A DNA stretch of 64,000 nt from Lutibacillus sp052034115 (GTDB taxonomy: Bacteria > Actinomycetota > Actinomycetes > Actinomycetales > Dermatophilaceae), in NCBI GenBank assembly GCA_052034115.1, contig JBPOIZ010000030.1, positions 45,660 to 109,659 of the forward strand, given 5' to 3'. Shown here one piece after another: positions 34,881 to 43,983 of this stretch. The notes under the pieces were generated by a model, which ran no database searches, was not told the DNA's origin, and was given only the letters and a program-made list of their open reading frames with translations. The position numbers and the translations under genes were made by a program. Position 1 is the stretch's first letter, and every line of letters begins with the position of its first letter.

Positions 34881-35621
34881 GTGACCAGCCCACCTGAGCG
34901 TCGACTGCGGCCTGTCGGCACCCTGGCCCAGCAGGTCACCGATGATGTGCGCCGTCGAATCCGCGACGGAGAGTTCTCCCCCGGTGAGCGCCTCCCCAGC
35001 GAGACCGCTCTGGCCGCAGACTACGCCGTCTCCCGCGTCACCGTTCGAACTGCGCTGCGCACGCTCGAGTCCCAGGGTTTCATCGACGTCCGGCACGGCA
35101 GCGGGTCCTTCGTCGCGAACTTCGGCACGGAGATCCGAGCCGGGATCCAGGAACTCCGCTCTATCAGCGAGACCATTCGCGCCATGGGGCACACCCCCGG
35201 AATGCAGCGGCACGCCCTGACGAAACGGCGAGCCACGCCGGGTGAGCAGGAAACCCTCGGCCTGCAGGACGGCGAGACGGTGCTGAGCATCGAGCGAATG
35301 TTCACGGCGGACGGCCAACCGGTGGCCTTCAGTTATGACCTCGTGCCGGAGCGGTTGTTTTCGCCCGACCGGTTGGCCGCGGTCGGGGAACGGAGCCTTT
35401 TCGACGAGTTGGAGGCCGCCGGATTCCGGGCGGTCCGGGCCACCGCGCAGATCCACGCCGTGGTCGACCCACAGATCGGCTGGGGAGCCAACCGGCCCAA
35501 ACAGGGCCTTTATCTGCTCCTGGACCAACTCCATCTGGACCGCTCGTCGATTCCGGTGATGCAGAGCCGGACCTACTTCGTCGAGGGTCGCTTCCAGTTC
35601 GTCGTCCTCAGGACCCGCTGA
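34881..35621 (+). CDS. GntR family transcriptional regulator (HutC/UTRA subfamily)
   Basis: A 246-residue regulator with an N-terminal winged helix (residues about 14-78: QVTDDVRRRIRDGEFSPGER, LPSETALAADYAVSRVTVR) and a C-terminal UTRA ligand-binding domain ending QSRTYFVEGRFQFVVLR. UTRA domains bind small sugars, amino acids or related effectors. It is transcribed away from mtnA, so an effector from the methionine salvage pathway is an attractive but unproven guess. The start is GTG with GGAGGA about 9 nt upstream. Its end overlaps the convergent kinase gene by 14 nt. Confidence 0.9.
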   Translation: MTSPPERRLRPVGTLAQQVTDDVRRRIRDGEFSPGERLPSETALAADYAVSRVTVRTALRTLESQGFIDVRHGSGSFVANFGTEIRAGIQELRSISETIRAMGHTPGMQRHALTKRRATPGEQETLGLQDGETVLSIERMFTADGQPVAFSYDLVPERLFSPDRLAAVGERSLFDELEAAGFRAVRATAQIHAVVDPQIGWGANRPKQGLYLLLDQLHLDRSSIPVMQSRTYFVEGRFQFVVLRTR

Positions 35622-37278
35622 CACCTGCCGCGCCGGTCCCCGACGACCACTCCAGGCGGGTCCCCTCCCCCGGCGCCGTCTCGATGGCCAGGTCGCCGCC
35701 GCTTTCGGCGGCTCGTTCGGCGAGGTTCGCCAGGCCGCTGCGGCGCAGGACGTCGGGGGCGATGCCCACGCCGTTGTCCGCCACCTTGATCCGGACCCGA
35801 CCCGGATCGGCCCAGATGCGCACCGAGGCCTTCGTCGCCTGCGAGTGCCGCGCAACGTTCGACAGCGACTCACGGACGACGGCGACCATGTCGGCCAGCG
35901 TCCGTTCGTCGAGTTGCTCCAGATCACCGGAGACACGCAGCCTCGGGCTGAAACCGAGAACACGCCGGAACGTCGCGACCAGGCCCCGCAACTCGTCAAC
36001 CGGGTCCTCGGAGATCTGCGGCTGGTTCAGGTCCAGGATGGTGCGCCGGATCTCCTTGATCGCCACGTCGAGTTCGTCGACGGCCGCATCGAGACGACGC
36101 TGTATGGCGGCCCGATCCTTGAGCATTCCGGCCGACTGCAACGACAGGCCCGTGGCGTACAGCTGCTGGATGACGACATCGTGCATGTCGCGCGCGATCC
36201 GGTGCCGGTCCTCCAGGAGAGCCACCATTTCTCGATCATGCTGGGCGCGAGCGGCCGAGAGGGTCAGCGCGACCTCGCTGGCGTAGTTCGTCAGCGGGTC
36301 CAAGGCCTCGGCGGCGACGCCGACCTCCTGCTCGGCCCAGCCGACGACCAGGACGCCCACCGTGCGCCGGCCGGTGGCCATGGGGACGATCGCGGTGGCA
36401 CCGGCCTGACCGATCCCGACCGCCCGGCGCAGCCGCCCCACGATGGCCTCGGCCGAGGGCTCACCGACCTGGGACATGAGGAGCAGCGGTTGGCCGGCCG
36501 CGACGATCTCCCGCCAGTGGGTGCTGGCCAGGAGCGAGCCGGTCGTGGACCGGGCCCGGGCCGGGTCCGGCCCGGTCGCGGCCCGCACGACGTTGTCACC
36601 GGCCTCGTCGATGACGGCGACCAGAGCCATCTGGGCCTCGGCGACCTCGGCGGCGCGATCGACGACGAGGTCGAGGGCCTCGCTGTCGTCCTCGCCGCCG
36701 AGCAAGGACTGGCTGATGTCGGAGATGGCGTCGGCCCACTTGCGTTCCCGCTGCGCAGCGCCATACCGGCGGGCGTTGTCGATGGCGACACCGGTGGCCG
36801 CGGCAAGCGCCACGAGCATCGACTCGTCCTCGGCGGAGAAGTGCTTGGCGCCGATCTTCTCCGTCAGGTAGAGGTTGCCGAACACCTCACCACGCACCCG
36901 GATGGGCGCACCGAGGAAGCTGCGCATCGGCGGGTGACCAGGTGGGAAGCCGGCCGCGTGCGGACTCTTGGCCAGGTCCGATATCCGGATGGGTCGCGGA
37001 TCGTCCATGAGCAGTCCGAGCACCCCGACGCCGCGCGGCGGCGGACCGACCGCCTCGGTCTCCTTGCGTGACATGCCCTCGGCGATGAACTCCACGAGAT
37101 GGTGCCCGGAGGGGTCGAGAACGCCGAGGGCACCGTAGCGGGCCTTGGCCAGATCGCACGCGCTGCGGACGATCCGGGTGAGGACCTGGCGCATCTCCAG
37201 ATCGCTGCTCACATTGAGGACGGCATCGAGGAGCGGCCCCAGCCCGGCCGGGACGGAAGGGAGGCGAGCGGCGTTCAC
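35608..37278 (-). CDS. DosS/DevS-like GAF sensor histidine kinase
   Basis: A 556-residue two-component sensor. Two GAF domains (about residues 28-175 and 190-340) precede a HisKA_3 domain (RHRIARDMHDVV, phospho-acceptor His366) and an HATPase_c domain (NVARHSQA, DNGVGIAP, GLANLAERA). The first GAF keeps FPPGHPPMRSFLG with His115, aligned by eye to the heme-ligand His149 of mycobacterial DosS, so it may sense O2, NO or CO. It is in the same strand order as a universal stress protein and the DosR-like regulator. The GTG start has TACGAT at 37285-37290, 6 nt upstream. Confidence 0.9.
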   Translation of the reverse strand: MNAARLPSVPAGLGPLLDAVLNVSSDLEMRQVLTRIVRSACDLAKARYGALGVLDPSGHHLVEFIAEGMSRKETEAVGPPPRGVGVLGLLMDDPRPIRISDLAKSPHAAGFPPGHPPMRSFLGAPIRVRGEVFGNLYLTEKIGAKHFSAEDESMLVALAAATGVAIDNARRYGAAQRERKWADAISDISQSLLGGEDDSEALDLVVDRAAEVAEAQMALVAVIDEAGDNVVRAATGPDPARARSTTGSLLASTHWREIVAAGQPLLLMSQVGEPSAEAIVGRLRRAVGIGQAGATAIVPMATGRRTVGVLVVGWAEQEVGVAAEALDPLTNYASEVALTLSAARAQHDREMVALLEDRHRIARDMHDVVIQQLYATGLSLQSAGMLKDRAAIQRRLDAAVDELDVAIKEIRRTILDLNQPQISEDPVDELRGLVATFRRVLGFSPRLRVSGDLEQLDERTLADMVAVVRESLSNVARHSQATKASVRIWADPGRVRIKVADNGVGIAPDVLRRSGLANLAERAAESGGDLAIETAPGEGTRLEWSSGTGAAGVSGS

Positions 37279-37306
37279 TCCCGCATCGTATGGCCCAGGG
37301 CTCGGT

Positions 37307-37726
37307 TCAGCGGGTCGGGACGGTGACGACCTCGCAGTGCGCCCGGCGACGACATTCGGCAGCGACGTGGGCGTGGCTGTGCGGGTCGTCCTCCCCCACG
37401 ATGAGCACGACCGCGCTCTCGGCCGATTCCAGGAGGGCCTCGGTGGGATCGCCGGCGACGACCTGGAAACTGCAGGGGACTCCGCGGTGACCACGGAGGG
37501 CGCGCAGCGCGCTGCGGAAGGTGGCGCGATCGGCCTCGTCGCGTTCCGCGCCGTCGAGCTGGGGATCGACGACTTGGATGAACCGCAGCCGCCCACCGAG
37601 CTTGACCGCCCGTGCCACCGCGACCTCGGCGACGTCGTCGGCATATCCATCGGGGGCTAGCCCAACGACGATGTCCACGAGCTCGGATTCCCTCCGGCCG
37701 GGTCGCCACACCGTCGTGTACGCCAT
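37307..37726 (-). CDS. universal stress protein-like, single domain
   Basis: A 139-residue protein with the USP alpha/beta plan: a first strand LVDIVVGLAPDG, a middle RLRFIQVVDPQLDG, and VVLIVGEDDPHSH near residue 110. The usual ATP-binding G-2x-G-9x-G(S/T) motif is not clear, so nucleotide binding is uncertain. It lies 28 nt upstream of the sensor kinase gene, likely one operon. A DosR-type box at 37762-37775 lies about 40 nt before its start. Confidence 0.75.
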   Translation of the reverse strand: MAYTTVWRPGRRESELVDIVVGLAPDGYADDVAEVAVARAVKLGGRLRFIQVVDPQLDGAERDEADRATFRSALRALRGHRGVPCSFQVVAGDPTEALLESAESAVVLIVGEDDPHSHAHVAAECRRRAHCEVVTVPTR

Positions 37727-37761
37727 ACCGACATCGTGCGCTGGGGCTCCAGAACCCCTCA

Positions 37762-37775
37762 GGGCCTTTGGTCCT
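37762..37775 (-). promoter_or_regulatory. DosR-type box upstream of USP-devS genes
   Basis: GGGCCTTTGGTCCT fits the core GGGnCnTTnGnCCC at 9 of 10 fixed positions and is nearly palindromic. It is centred about 43 nt upstream of the USP start at 37726, between that gene and the end of the response regulator gene. DosR boxes of this core are known from mycobacteria. Confidence 0.6.
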
Positions 37776-37802
37776 CTGGGACGGATCTACGTCGGAACTG
37801 CC

Positions 37803-38450
37803 TCAGCGACGCAAGTCTTTGTGCTGGGGATGCGTCACGGCGAAGACTGCCGCCTGCGTGCGCCGCTCCATGCCAAGTTTTCCGAGGATGGACGTGACGT
37901 AGTTCTTGACCGTCTTCTCCGCCAGACACATCTCGTTGGCGATCTGTCGATTGGTCTGCCCCTGAGCGACGTGCTCGAGAATGCGGCGCTCCTGGGCGGT
38001 CAGGGCGGCCAGCCTCGGGTCGAGGGACTCGCGGCTCATGCTGGCCCGCATCCGGCTGATGACAGTCTCCTCGATGAGGTTCTCGCCGGCATTGACCCGC
38101 CGGATCGCCGTCACCAGGTCGTTGCCGCGGATGTCCTTCAGGACGTATCCGGAGGCACCGGCCAGCACCGCGGCCCGAAGCGCCTCATGGTCGTCATACG
38201 ACGTGAGGATCAGTGCGGTGATGGACGGGTCGACGGCGCGGACCTCCCGACAGACATCGATGCCGGAACCGTCCGGCAACCGTGCGTCGAGCACCGCGAC
38301 GTCCGGCCGCAGCGCCGGGATGCGCCGGATCGCCTCGGCGGCCGAGCCCGACTCGCCCACGACGGTGATGTCGTCGGAGAGCTCGAGCAACTCGGTGATG
38401 CCGCGTCGCACGATCTCGTGGTCATCGAGAAGGAAAACCTTGATCGTCAC
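37803..38450 (-). CDS. DosR/DevR-like NarL/FixJ response regulator
   Basis: A 215-residue regulator. The receiver domain has acidic residues DD at 9-10, the phospho-acceptor Asp55 in VAVLDARLPDG and Lys in YVLKDI. The LuxR-type HTH lies at about 145-195 (LTAQERRILEHVAQGQTNRQ, IANEMCLAEKTVKNYV). Sequence and context (GAF sensor, USP genes, DosR-like boxes) match the hypoxia/dormancy regulator DosR. It is expected to bind the boxes at 37762 and 39473, the basis for autoregulation of this locus. Confidence 0.9.
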   Translation of the reverse strand: MTIKVFLLDDHEIVRRGITELLELSDDITVVGESGSAAEAIRRIPALRPDVAVLDARLPDGSGIDVCREVRAVDPSITALILTSYDDHEALRAAVLAGASGYVLKDIRGNDLVTAIRRVNAGENLIEETVISRMRASMSRESLDPRLAALTAQERRILEHVAQGQTNRQIANEMCLAEKTVKNYVTSILGKLGMERRTQAAVFAVTHPQHKDLRR

Positions 38451-38490
38451 CGCCCTAGGGAATCACACCGGGCGGGCAAACTCACAGTGC

Positions 38491-38526
38491 GCCGCGGCGG
38501 CGGCGCACCTGCGCCACCGCCGCGGC
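38491..38526. terminator. GC-only palindrome between stress protein and regulator genes
   Basis: A 17-nt left arm (38491-38507) pairs with 38510-38526 with a single mismatch and a 2-nt centre. It lies 7 nt after the stop of the tandem USP gene and 41 nt before the regulator start. There is no T run, so it may be a Rho-assisted or attenuating hairpin rather than a classic terminator. Confidence 0.4.
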
Positions 38527-38532
38527 GGCTGC

Positions 38533-39402
38533 TCAGCGGATGACGGCGACGGGGCAGGCGGCCTCGTGGATCACGCCGTGGCTGACCGAGCCCAGCAGCA
38601 GACCCTTGAAGCCCCCGCGGCCGCGAGTGCCGACGACGACGAGCCCAGCCAGCTTGCTCGCCTCGATGAGGGCGTCCGCCGGCTTGCCGTCGATGACCTC
38701 ATGAGTGATGGTCAGGCCGGGGTGGCGGGCGGAGATGGCCGAGATGAGTTTCTCGATGAGGCTCGACGCGTGCTCGGTCTTCTCCGCCGTGACGGCCGGT
38801 CCGGTCACCAACTCCCAGGGCTGCGTCTGGTAGGCGCCCTTGTCATCCTCACGAAGGGCACTGAGCAAGTGGAGCCGGCTGGTGCTGCGGGCCGCAGTGG
38901 CAGCGGCGAACTCGACGGCCCGGTCCCCTGCCTCGGAGCCGTCGACACCGACGACGACGGGATGGCCGGCGGTGACACTCCATTGCCCGTCGCCCTTGAC
39001 GACGACGACCGGGCAGTGGGCGTGCGAGGTAACGGCGTGAGCGACCGACCCGAGGACGACCGAGGCCAACTCGCCACGGCCACGATTGCCCACGACGACC
39101 AGGTCGGCCGTCTCCGATGCCTCGACGAGGATGGCGGCCGGACTTCCGTAGGCGACCTCGCTCTCCAGCGTCAAGCCCGCCACCGCGCTGACATGCTCGG
39201 CGGCCTCGGCGAGGAGTGCCTCGGCTTCGGCCACCGCTTCCGGCGCCACCAGTCCTTGGTCACCCCCGGGACCGGTCAGCACACCTTGCACATTGACCGC
39301 GCTGAGGACTCGCAGCGGCACCCCGCGACGAGCAGCTTCCTCAGCGGCCCACAACAGCGGTGGGACGGAGTCGGCAGCGCCATTGAAGCCGACGATGACC
39401 AT
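38533..39402 (-). CDS. universal stress protein, tandem two-domain
   Basis: A 289-residue protein made of two USP domains (residues about 1-140 and 145-289). Each ends in the ATP-binding motif: VVGNRGRGELASVVLGSVA and VVGTRGRGGFKGLLLGSVS. Mycobacterial homologues are strongly DosR-induced under hypoxia. A perfect-core DosR box lies upstream at 39473-39486. Transcription proceeds toward the regulator, second USP and sensor genes, so all four may respond together. Confidence 0.93.
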   Translation of the reverse strand: MVIVGFNGAADSVPPLLWAAEEAARRGVPLRVLSAVNVQGVLTGPGGDQGLVAPEAVAEAEALLAEAAEHVSAVAGLTLESEVAYGSPAAILVEASETADLVVVGNRGRGELASVVLGSVAHAVTSHAHCPVVVVKGDGQWSVTAGHPVVVGVDGSEAGDRAVEFAAATAARSTSRLHLLSALREDDKGAYQTQPWELVTGPAVTAEKTEHASSLIEKLISAISARHPGLTITHEVIDGKPADALIEASKLAGLVVVGTRGRGGFKGLLLGSVSHGVIHEAACPVAVIR

Positions 39403-39472
39403 GGGGGGACACCTCTTCCAGACCGGGGGTTCCTACGCGTCGTTTCTCCCAATGAAGTGGGCCCCCCCACTA

Positions 39473-39486
39473 GGGCCATTGGACCC
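39473..39486 (-). promoter_or_regulatory. DosR box upstream of tandem USP gene
   Basis: GGGCCATTGGACCC matches the core GGGnCnTTnGnCCC at all 10 fixed positions and is almost a perfect palindrome. It is centred about 77 nt upstream of the USP start (39402). A separate inverted repeat AGTGGG/CCCACT (39456-39461, 39466-39471) lies immediately beside it on the promoter-proximal side. Confidence 0.72.
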
Positions 39487-39528
39487 TGCCGGTCGCCCAG
39501 GACCCACCGGACCAGCCACCGCTGCGGC

Positions 39529-42500
39529 CTAGCGGCCCGAATCCTCGGGGGGTTGGCCGTAGAACACCTCATCGGTCACCGAGCGAGCCCGTCGCGCGAC
39601 CCGCAGGTAGGCCTGCGAGAGCGTCGCCGCCGTTCCCGGAGGGCGGCCGATAATCCGGCCCATGCCGTCCGCGTCGCGCATCCCGACCGGGACCGCGTCG
39701 ACCGGCCGCCCCCGCCAGAGCACACCGGCGTTGCGAAGCGCCGATGCCAGGCGCCAGGCCTCGAGGAGCATCGCGTGATGCGAGGCCGAGAGCAGACCGC
39801 GGTCCGCGGCGGCAGCCAGCGCCTCCGGCGTCCCGGTGACCCGCAGTCCGGGGCAGCTCGCGGCGTGCTGGAGCTGCAGCAACTGCACCGTCCACTGCAC
39901 GTCGGTCAGGCCACCGCGGCCCAGTTTGAGGTGCGATTTCGGGTCGGCTCCACGAGGCAGTCGCTCCGCTTCGACCCGGGCCTTGAGGGTGCGGATCTCA
40001 CGCACCTGGGCCGGCGTCAGCCCATCGGTCGGGTAGCGCAGCGGGTCGACGAGGGCCAAGAACGCCTCGCCCAGGCCCTCGTCCCCGGCCACCGGACGCG
40101 CGCGGAGCAACGCCTGGAACTCCCACGTCAGGGCCCACCGCGAGTAGTACTGCCCGTAGGAGTCCAACGAGCGCACCAGCGGGCCATTTTTGCCCTCCGG
40201 GCGCAGGTGCGTGTCGAAGCCGACGGCCGGCTCGGCTCCGGGCATGGCGAGCAGCCTGGTCAGTTCCTGGACCACGGCCAGGGCACGCGCCTGGGCGAGG
40301 TCCTCGTCGCAGCCGTCGTGGGCTCGGTGGACGACCATGGCATCGGCATCCGAGGCGTAGCCCATCTCGCGTCCACCGAGGCTGCCCATCCCCACCACGA
40401 GCAGGTCCGTGGGCAACGGCTCGCCCGTTGCCGACTCCACGGCGCGGACCGCGACCTCGAGGGTCACCGCAACGGTCGCCTCGGCGAGATCGGACAGCGC
40501 ATGGCCGATGGCTTCCACGCCGAGCCCGCCGACCAGGTCGGCGAAGGCAATGCGGACCAGCTCGTGCCGCCGCACCCCTCGGATGGCGGCCGCCGCCTCG
40601 TCGGGGCCCTCACGGCGCCGTGCTGCGCTGCGCATCGTCGCTTCCAGCCAGCTGCGTGGACGGGCCGACATACCCTCGGGGTCGCCGAGGAGCGAGACCG
40701 ACTCGGGGGCACGCAGCAGTAGGTCGGCGGCATACCGGCTCCGGGCGAGCACCCGGGCGAGGTTCTCCGCGGCGCTGCCCTCGTCGCGCAGCATCTTCAG
40801 GTACCAGTGGATGGTGCCGAGCTCGTCACTGACCCGGCGGAAAGCGAGCAGCCCGGCATCTGGGTCGGCCTCGTCGGCGAACCAGCCGAGCATGACGGGC
40901 AACAGGGTGCGCTGGATGGCCGCCCGTCGACTGACCCCGGTGGTCAGCGCCTCCAGGTGCCGCATCGCCCCAGCCGGGTCCGAGTAGCCGAGCGCGGCGA
41001 GGCGGGCCCGGGCCGCCTCCGGGCTCAGGCTGGTGTCGGTGCTGCTCAGGCGGGCGGCGGCGGAGAGCAGCGGCCGGTAGAACAGCCGCTCGTGGATGCG
41101 CCGAACCTCGCGTGCTCGCTCGGCCCGAGCCCGCACTACGTCGCCGGCGGGATCCTGGAGGAAACCGAGAGAGCGACCCAGCGCCCGCAGCTCGGCGGGG
41201 GCTGTGGGCATCAGATGGGTGCGCCGCAACCGGGAGAGCTGGACTCGGTGCTCCAGCGTCCTGAGGAAGCGATAGGCCTCGTCGAGCGCCGCGGCATCGT
41301 CGCGGGCGACATACCCGCCGGCGGCCAGTGCCGCCAGCGCCTCCAGCGTCGTCGTCGAGCGCAAGGATTCGTCGGTGCGGCCGTGGACGAGCTGGAGCAA
41401 CTGCACGGCGAACTCGATGTCGCGCAGACCCCCGGCTCCGAGCTTGAGCTGGCGCGGCGCCTCGGCGGCCGGCAGCAGGCGCTCCACCCGCCGGCGCATG
41501 GCCTGCACGTCCTCGACGAAGTTCTCCCGGCCGGCTGCCGCCCAGATCAGTGGTGCCAGAGCTGCCTTGTAGGCCAACCCGACCTCGATGTCACCAGCCG
41601 AGACCCAGGCCTTGAGCAGCGCCTGGAACTCCCAGGTCTTGGCCCACCGGCGGTAGTAGCGCAGGTGGCTGTCCACGGTGCGGACCAGCGGCCCCGCCTT
41701 GCCCTCCGGCCGAAGAGCGGCGTCGACGGTCCACAACGACCCTTCGGCTGTGGTGGCCGAACAGGCTCTCATCAGGCCGGACGCCAGCGCCGTGCCCACG
41801 TCCAGGGCCCGTTCCTCGCAGACCCCGGCGGCCGGCTCGACGACGAAGATGACATCGACGTCGGAGATGTAGTTCAGCTCGCCGCCACCGGTCTTGCCCA
41901 TGCCGATGACAGCCAGGCGGGCGTCCTCGTGCCCGGGGCCGTACTCCTCGCGGGCGATGGCCAGGGCGGCTTCGAGCGCTGCCTCGGCGAGCCAGGCCAA
42001 GGACTCGGCGACCAGTGGGAGGGCCGCCACCGGGTCCGCGGCGGTCACGTCGAGTGCGGCGATGGCCAGCAGATGCTCCTTGTAGGACGTCCGCAGGGCG
42101 TCATACGGGCTGCGCCCGGCGCGTGCCCCGGGACTGACGGCGGCCACCAGGTCGGCCCGCAGGTGCTCCGCGGAGCGCCGCTCGGCGCCGGTGATCACTC
42201 CCCAGGCCGCCGGGTGGCTGGCGAGGTAGTCCCCCGCGGCACTGGAGGCTCCGAGCACTCCGATCAGCCGCCCGGCGGCAGTCGGGTCGTCCCGAAGCGC
42301 GGCGGTCAGGGCCACCAGGCCGGCGCGGGGGTCGTCGCGAAGCGCGGGCGCCGCGACGCCTTCGACGACGCGGAGTAAGGACAGCACGGCCAGGTCGGGG
42401 TCGGCCGCCCGGCCGAGTGCTTCGACAACGGCCGCGGCCACCTCGTCACCGTCGTCGGCGGTGCCGACGACCCCGGTCATCACCGGCTCGTCGAGAAACC

Positions 42501-42591
42501 GGCGGGCCCGCTCCGGATCGGAGAACCCGATCCGCGCCAACCGGGTCTCCACGGAGACCGAGCGCGGACGTGATCCGCCGGACAGGCTCAT
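39529..42591 (-). CDS. glnE: bifunctional glutamine synthetase adenylyltransferase/deadenylyltransferase
   Basis: A 1020-residue protein with two nucleotidyltransferase domains. The first, deadenylylase domain has GGGELNYISDVDVIFV near residue 225; the second, adenylylase domain has GSLGGREMGYASDADAMVVH near residue 735. Each is followed by a helical GlnD-like domain. It adds or removes AMP at the Tyr of GlnA (Tyr402 of the enzyme at 30793-32217). ATG at 42591 is used because TACGCT at 42598-42603 lies 6 nt upstream; the glnA2 stop lies 43 nt before the start, so there may be both read-through and an own promoter. Confidence 0.95.
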   Translation of the reverse strand: MSLSGGSRPRSVSVETRLARIGFSDPERARRFLDEPVMTGVVGTADDGDEVAAAVVEALGRAADPDLAVLSLLRVVEGVAAPALRDDPRAGLVALTAALRDDPTAAGRLIGVLGASSAAGDYLASHPAAWGVITGAERRSAEHLRADLVAAVSPGARAGRSPYDALRTSYKEHLLAIAALDVTAADPVAALPLVAESLAWLAEAALEAALAIAREEYGPGHEDARLAVIGMGKTGGGELNYISDVDVIFVVEPAAGVCEERALDVGTALASGLMRACSATTAEGSLWTVDAALRPEGKAGPLVRTVDSHLRYYRRWAKTWEFQALLKAWVSAGDIEVGLAYKAALAPLIWAAAGRENFVEDVQAMRRRVERLLPAAEAPRQLKLGAGGLRDIEFAVQLLQLVHGRTDESLRSTTTLEALAALAAGGYVARDDAAALDEAYRFLRTLEHRVQLSRLRRTHLMPTAPAELRALGRSLGFLQDPAGDVVRARAERAREVRRIHERLFYRPLLSAAARLSSTDTSLSPEAARARLAALGYSDPAGAMRHLEALTTGVSRRAAIQRTLLPVMLGWFADEADPDAGLLAFRRVSDELGTIHWYLKMLRDEGSAAENLARVLARSRYAADLLLRAPESVSLLGDPEGMSARPRSWLEATMRSAARRREGPDEAAAAIRGVRRHELVRIAFADLVGGLGVEAIGHALSDLAEATVAVTLEVAVRAVESATGEPLPTDLLVVGMGSLGGREMGYASDADAMVVHRAHDGCDEDLAQARALAVVQELTRLLAMPGAEPAVGFDTHLRPEGKNGPLVRSLDSYGQYYSRWALTWEFQALLRARPVAGDEGLGEAFLALVDPLRYPTDGLTPAQVREIRTLKARVEAERLPRGADPKSHLKLGRGGLTDVQWTVQLLQLQHAASCPGLRVTGTPEALAAAADRGLLSASHHAMLLEAWRLASALRNAGVLWRGRPVDAVPVGMRDADGMGRIIGRPPGTAATLSQAYLRVARRARSVTDEVFYGQPPEDSGR

Positions 42592-42634
42592 GGAGGCAGC
42601 GTAGTTGCGCCCGGCCTGGGCGGGTTGGGCGAGG

Positions 42635-43972
42635 TCAGAGCCTGGGCAGGTAGCGGTCGAGCTCGAACTGGGTGACCTGGTGCCGGTACTCGGCCCACTC
42701 GGCCCGCTTGTTGCGCAGGAAGTAGTCGAAGACATGCTCCCCGAGGGTCTCGGCCACCAGGTCGCTGCCCTCCATGATCCGCAACGCATCACCGAGCGAG
42801 CCGGGCAGCTTGGCGATGCCCATGGCGCGGCGCTCGGCATCGGTGAGGTTCCAGACGTCGTCCTCGGCCTCCGGGGGCAGCTCGTAACCCTCCTCGATGC
42901 CCTTCAGACCCGCAGCGAGGATGACGGCGAAGGCGAGGTACGGGTTGGCGGCCGAGTCGAGCGACCGGAACTCGATCCGCGTCGAGTTGCCCTTGCTCGG
43001 CTTGTACATCGGCACCCGGACCAGTGCCGAACGGTTGTTGTGTCCCCAGGTCAGGTGCGCCGGGGCCTCCCCGCCGCCCCACAGCCGCTTGTAGGAGTTG
43101 ACCCACTGGTTGGTCACGGCGGTGATCTCGGCACCGTGGCGGATCAGGCCCGCGATGAACTGCCGTCCCGACTTGCTCAGCTGGTATGGCGCGCCTGCCT
43201 CGTGGAAGGCGTTGATGTCGCCCTCGAAGAGGCTCAGGTGCGTGTGCATGCCCGAGCCGGGATGCTCCGCGAACGGCTTGGGCATGAAGGTCGCGTAGGA
43301 CCCCTGCTCGAGGGCGACCTCCTTGACGACGGTCTTGAAGGTCATGATGTTGTCGGCCGTCGACAGCGCGTCGGCATACCGCAGGTCGATCTCCTGCTGG
43401 CCAGGGGCGCCCTCGTGGTGGCTGAACTCGACCGAGATGCCCATCGACTCCAGCATGGTGATCGCGGCCCGGCGGAAGTCCTGCGACTGCCCGTGGGCGA
43501 CGTGGTCGAAGTAGCCTCCCTGGTCGATGGGTTCGGGCTTGCCACCGGGCCCCGGCACGCCGGTGAGCAGGAAGAACTCGATCTCGGGGTGGGTGTAGAA
43601 GGTGAACCCCTGATCGCTGGCCTTGCTCAGCGCCCGCCGCAGGACGTAGCGCGGGTCGGCCATGCTCGGCGAGCCGTCGGGCATCCGCAGGTCGCAGAAC
43701 ATCCGTGCCGTCCCGGGCCGTTCGCCGCGCCACGGGAGCACCTGGAAGGTCGACGGATCCGGTTTGGCGAGCATGTCGGCCTCATAGACCCGCGACAGCC
43801 CCTCGATGGCCGACCCGTCGAAGCCGATCCCCTCGGCGAAGGCGCCTTCGAGCTCGGCCGGCGCGACCGCGACGGACTTCAACGTGCCCAGCACGTCGGT
43901 GAACCACAGCCGGACGAACCGGATGTCGCGCTCCTCGATGGTGCGCAGCACGAACTCTTCCTGGCGACCCAT
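42635..43972 (-). CDS. glnA2: glutamine synthetase GlnA2 type (GS-I, non-adenylylated form)
   Basis: A 445-residue class I glutamine synthetase. It has GIGFDGSAIEGLSR, MPKPFAEHPGSGMHTHLSL, WVNSYKRLWGGGEAPAH and NRSALVRVP. At the place where GlnA carries its adenylylated Tyr, this protein has DVWNLT (Trp374 by my alignment), so it is unlikely to be adenylylated there. In Mycobacterium and Streptomyces GlnA2-type enzymes are dispensable and less active. glnE follows on the same strand. GlnR-like half-sites lie just upstream at 43984-44010. Confidence 0.93.
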   Translation of the reverse strand: MGRQEEFVLRTIEERDIRFVRLWFTDVLGTLKSVAVAPAELEGAFAEGIGFDGSAIEGLSRVYEADMLAKPDPSTFQVLPWRGERPGTARMFCDLRMPDGSPSMADPRYVLRRALSKASDQGFTFYTHPEIEFFLLTGVPGPGGKPEPIDQGGYFDHVAHGQSQDFRRAAITMLESMGISVEFSHHEGAPGQQEIDLRYADALSTADNIMTFKTVVKEVALEQGSYATFMPKPFAEHPGSGMHTHLSLFEGDINAFHEAGAPYQLSKSGRQFIAGLIRHGAEITAVTNQWVNSYKRLWGGGEAPAHLTWGHNNRSALVRVPMYKPSKGNSTRIEFRSLDSAANPYLAFAVILAAGLKGIEEGYELPPEAEDDVWNLTDAERRAMGIAKLPGSLGDALRIMEGSDLVAETLGEHVFDYFLRNKRAEWAEYRHQVTQFELDRYLPRL

Positions 43973-43983
43973 GGGCGAATGAT

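Noticed and set aside
39452..39471. Second DosR box beside the perfect one
   Set aside because: The AGTGGG/CCCACT repeat lacks the GGGnCnTTnGnCCC core, so it is listed only as a neighbouring inverted repeat.
37981..40722. 913-codon open frame on the plus strand
   Set aside because: It runs antisense to the regulator, stress protein and glnE genes; composition and lack of motifs mark it as a shadow of high-GC codon use.
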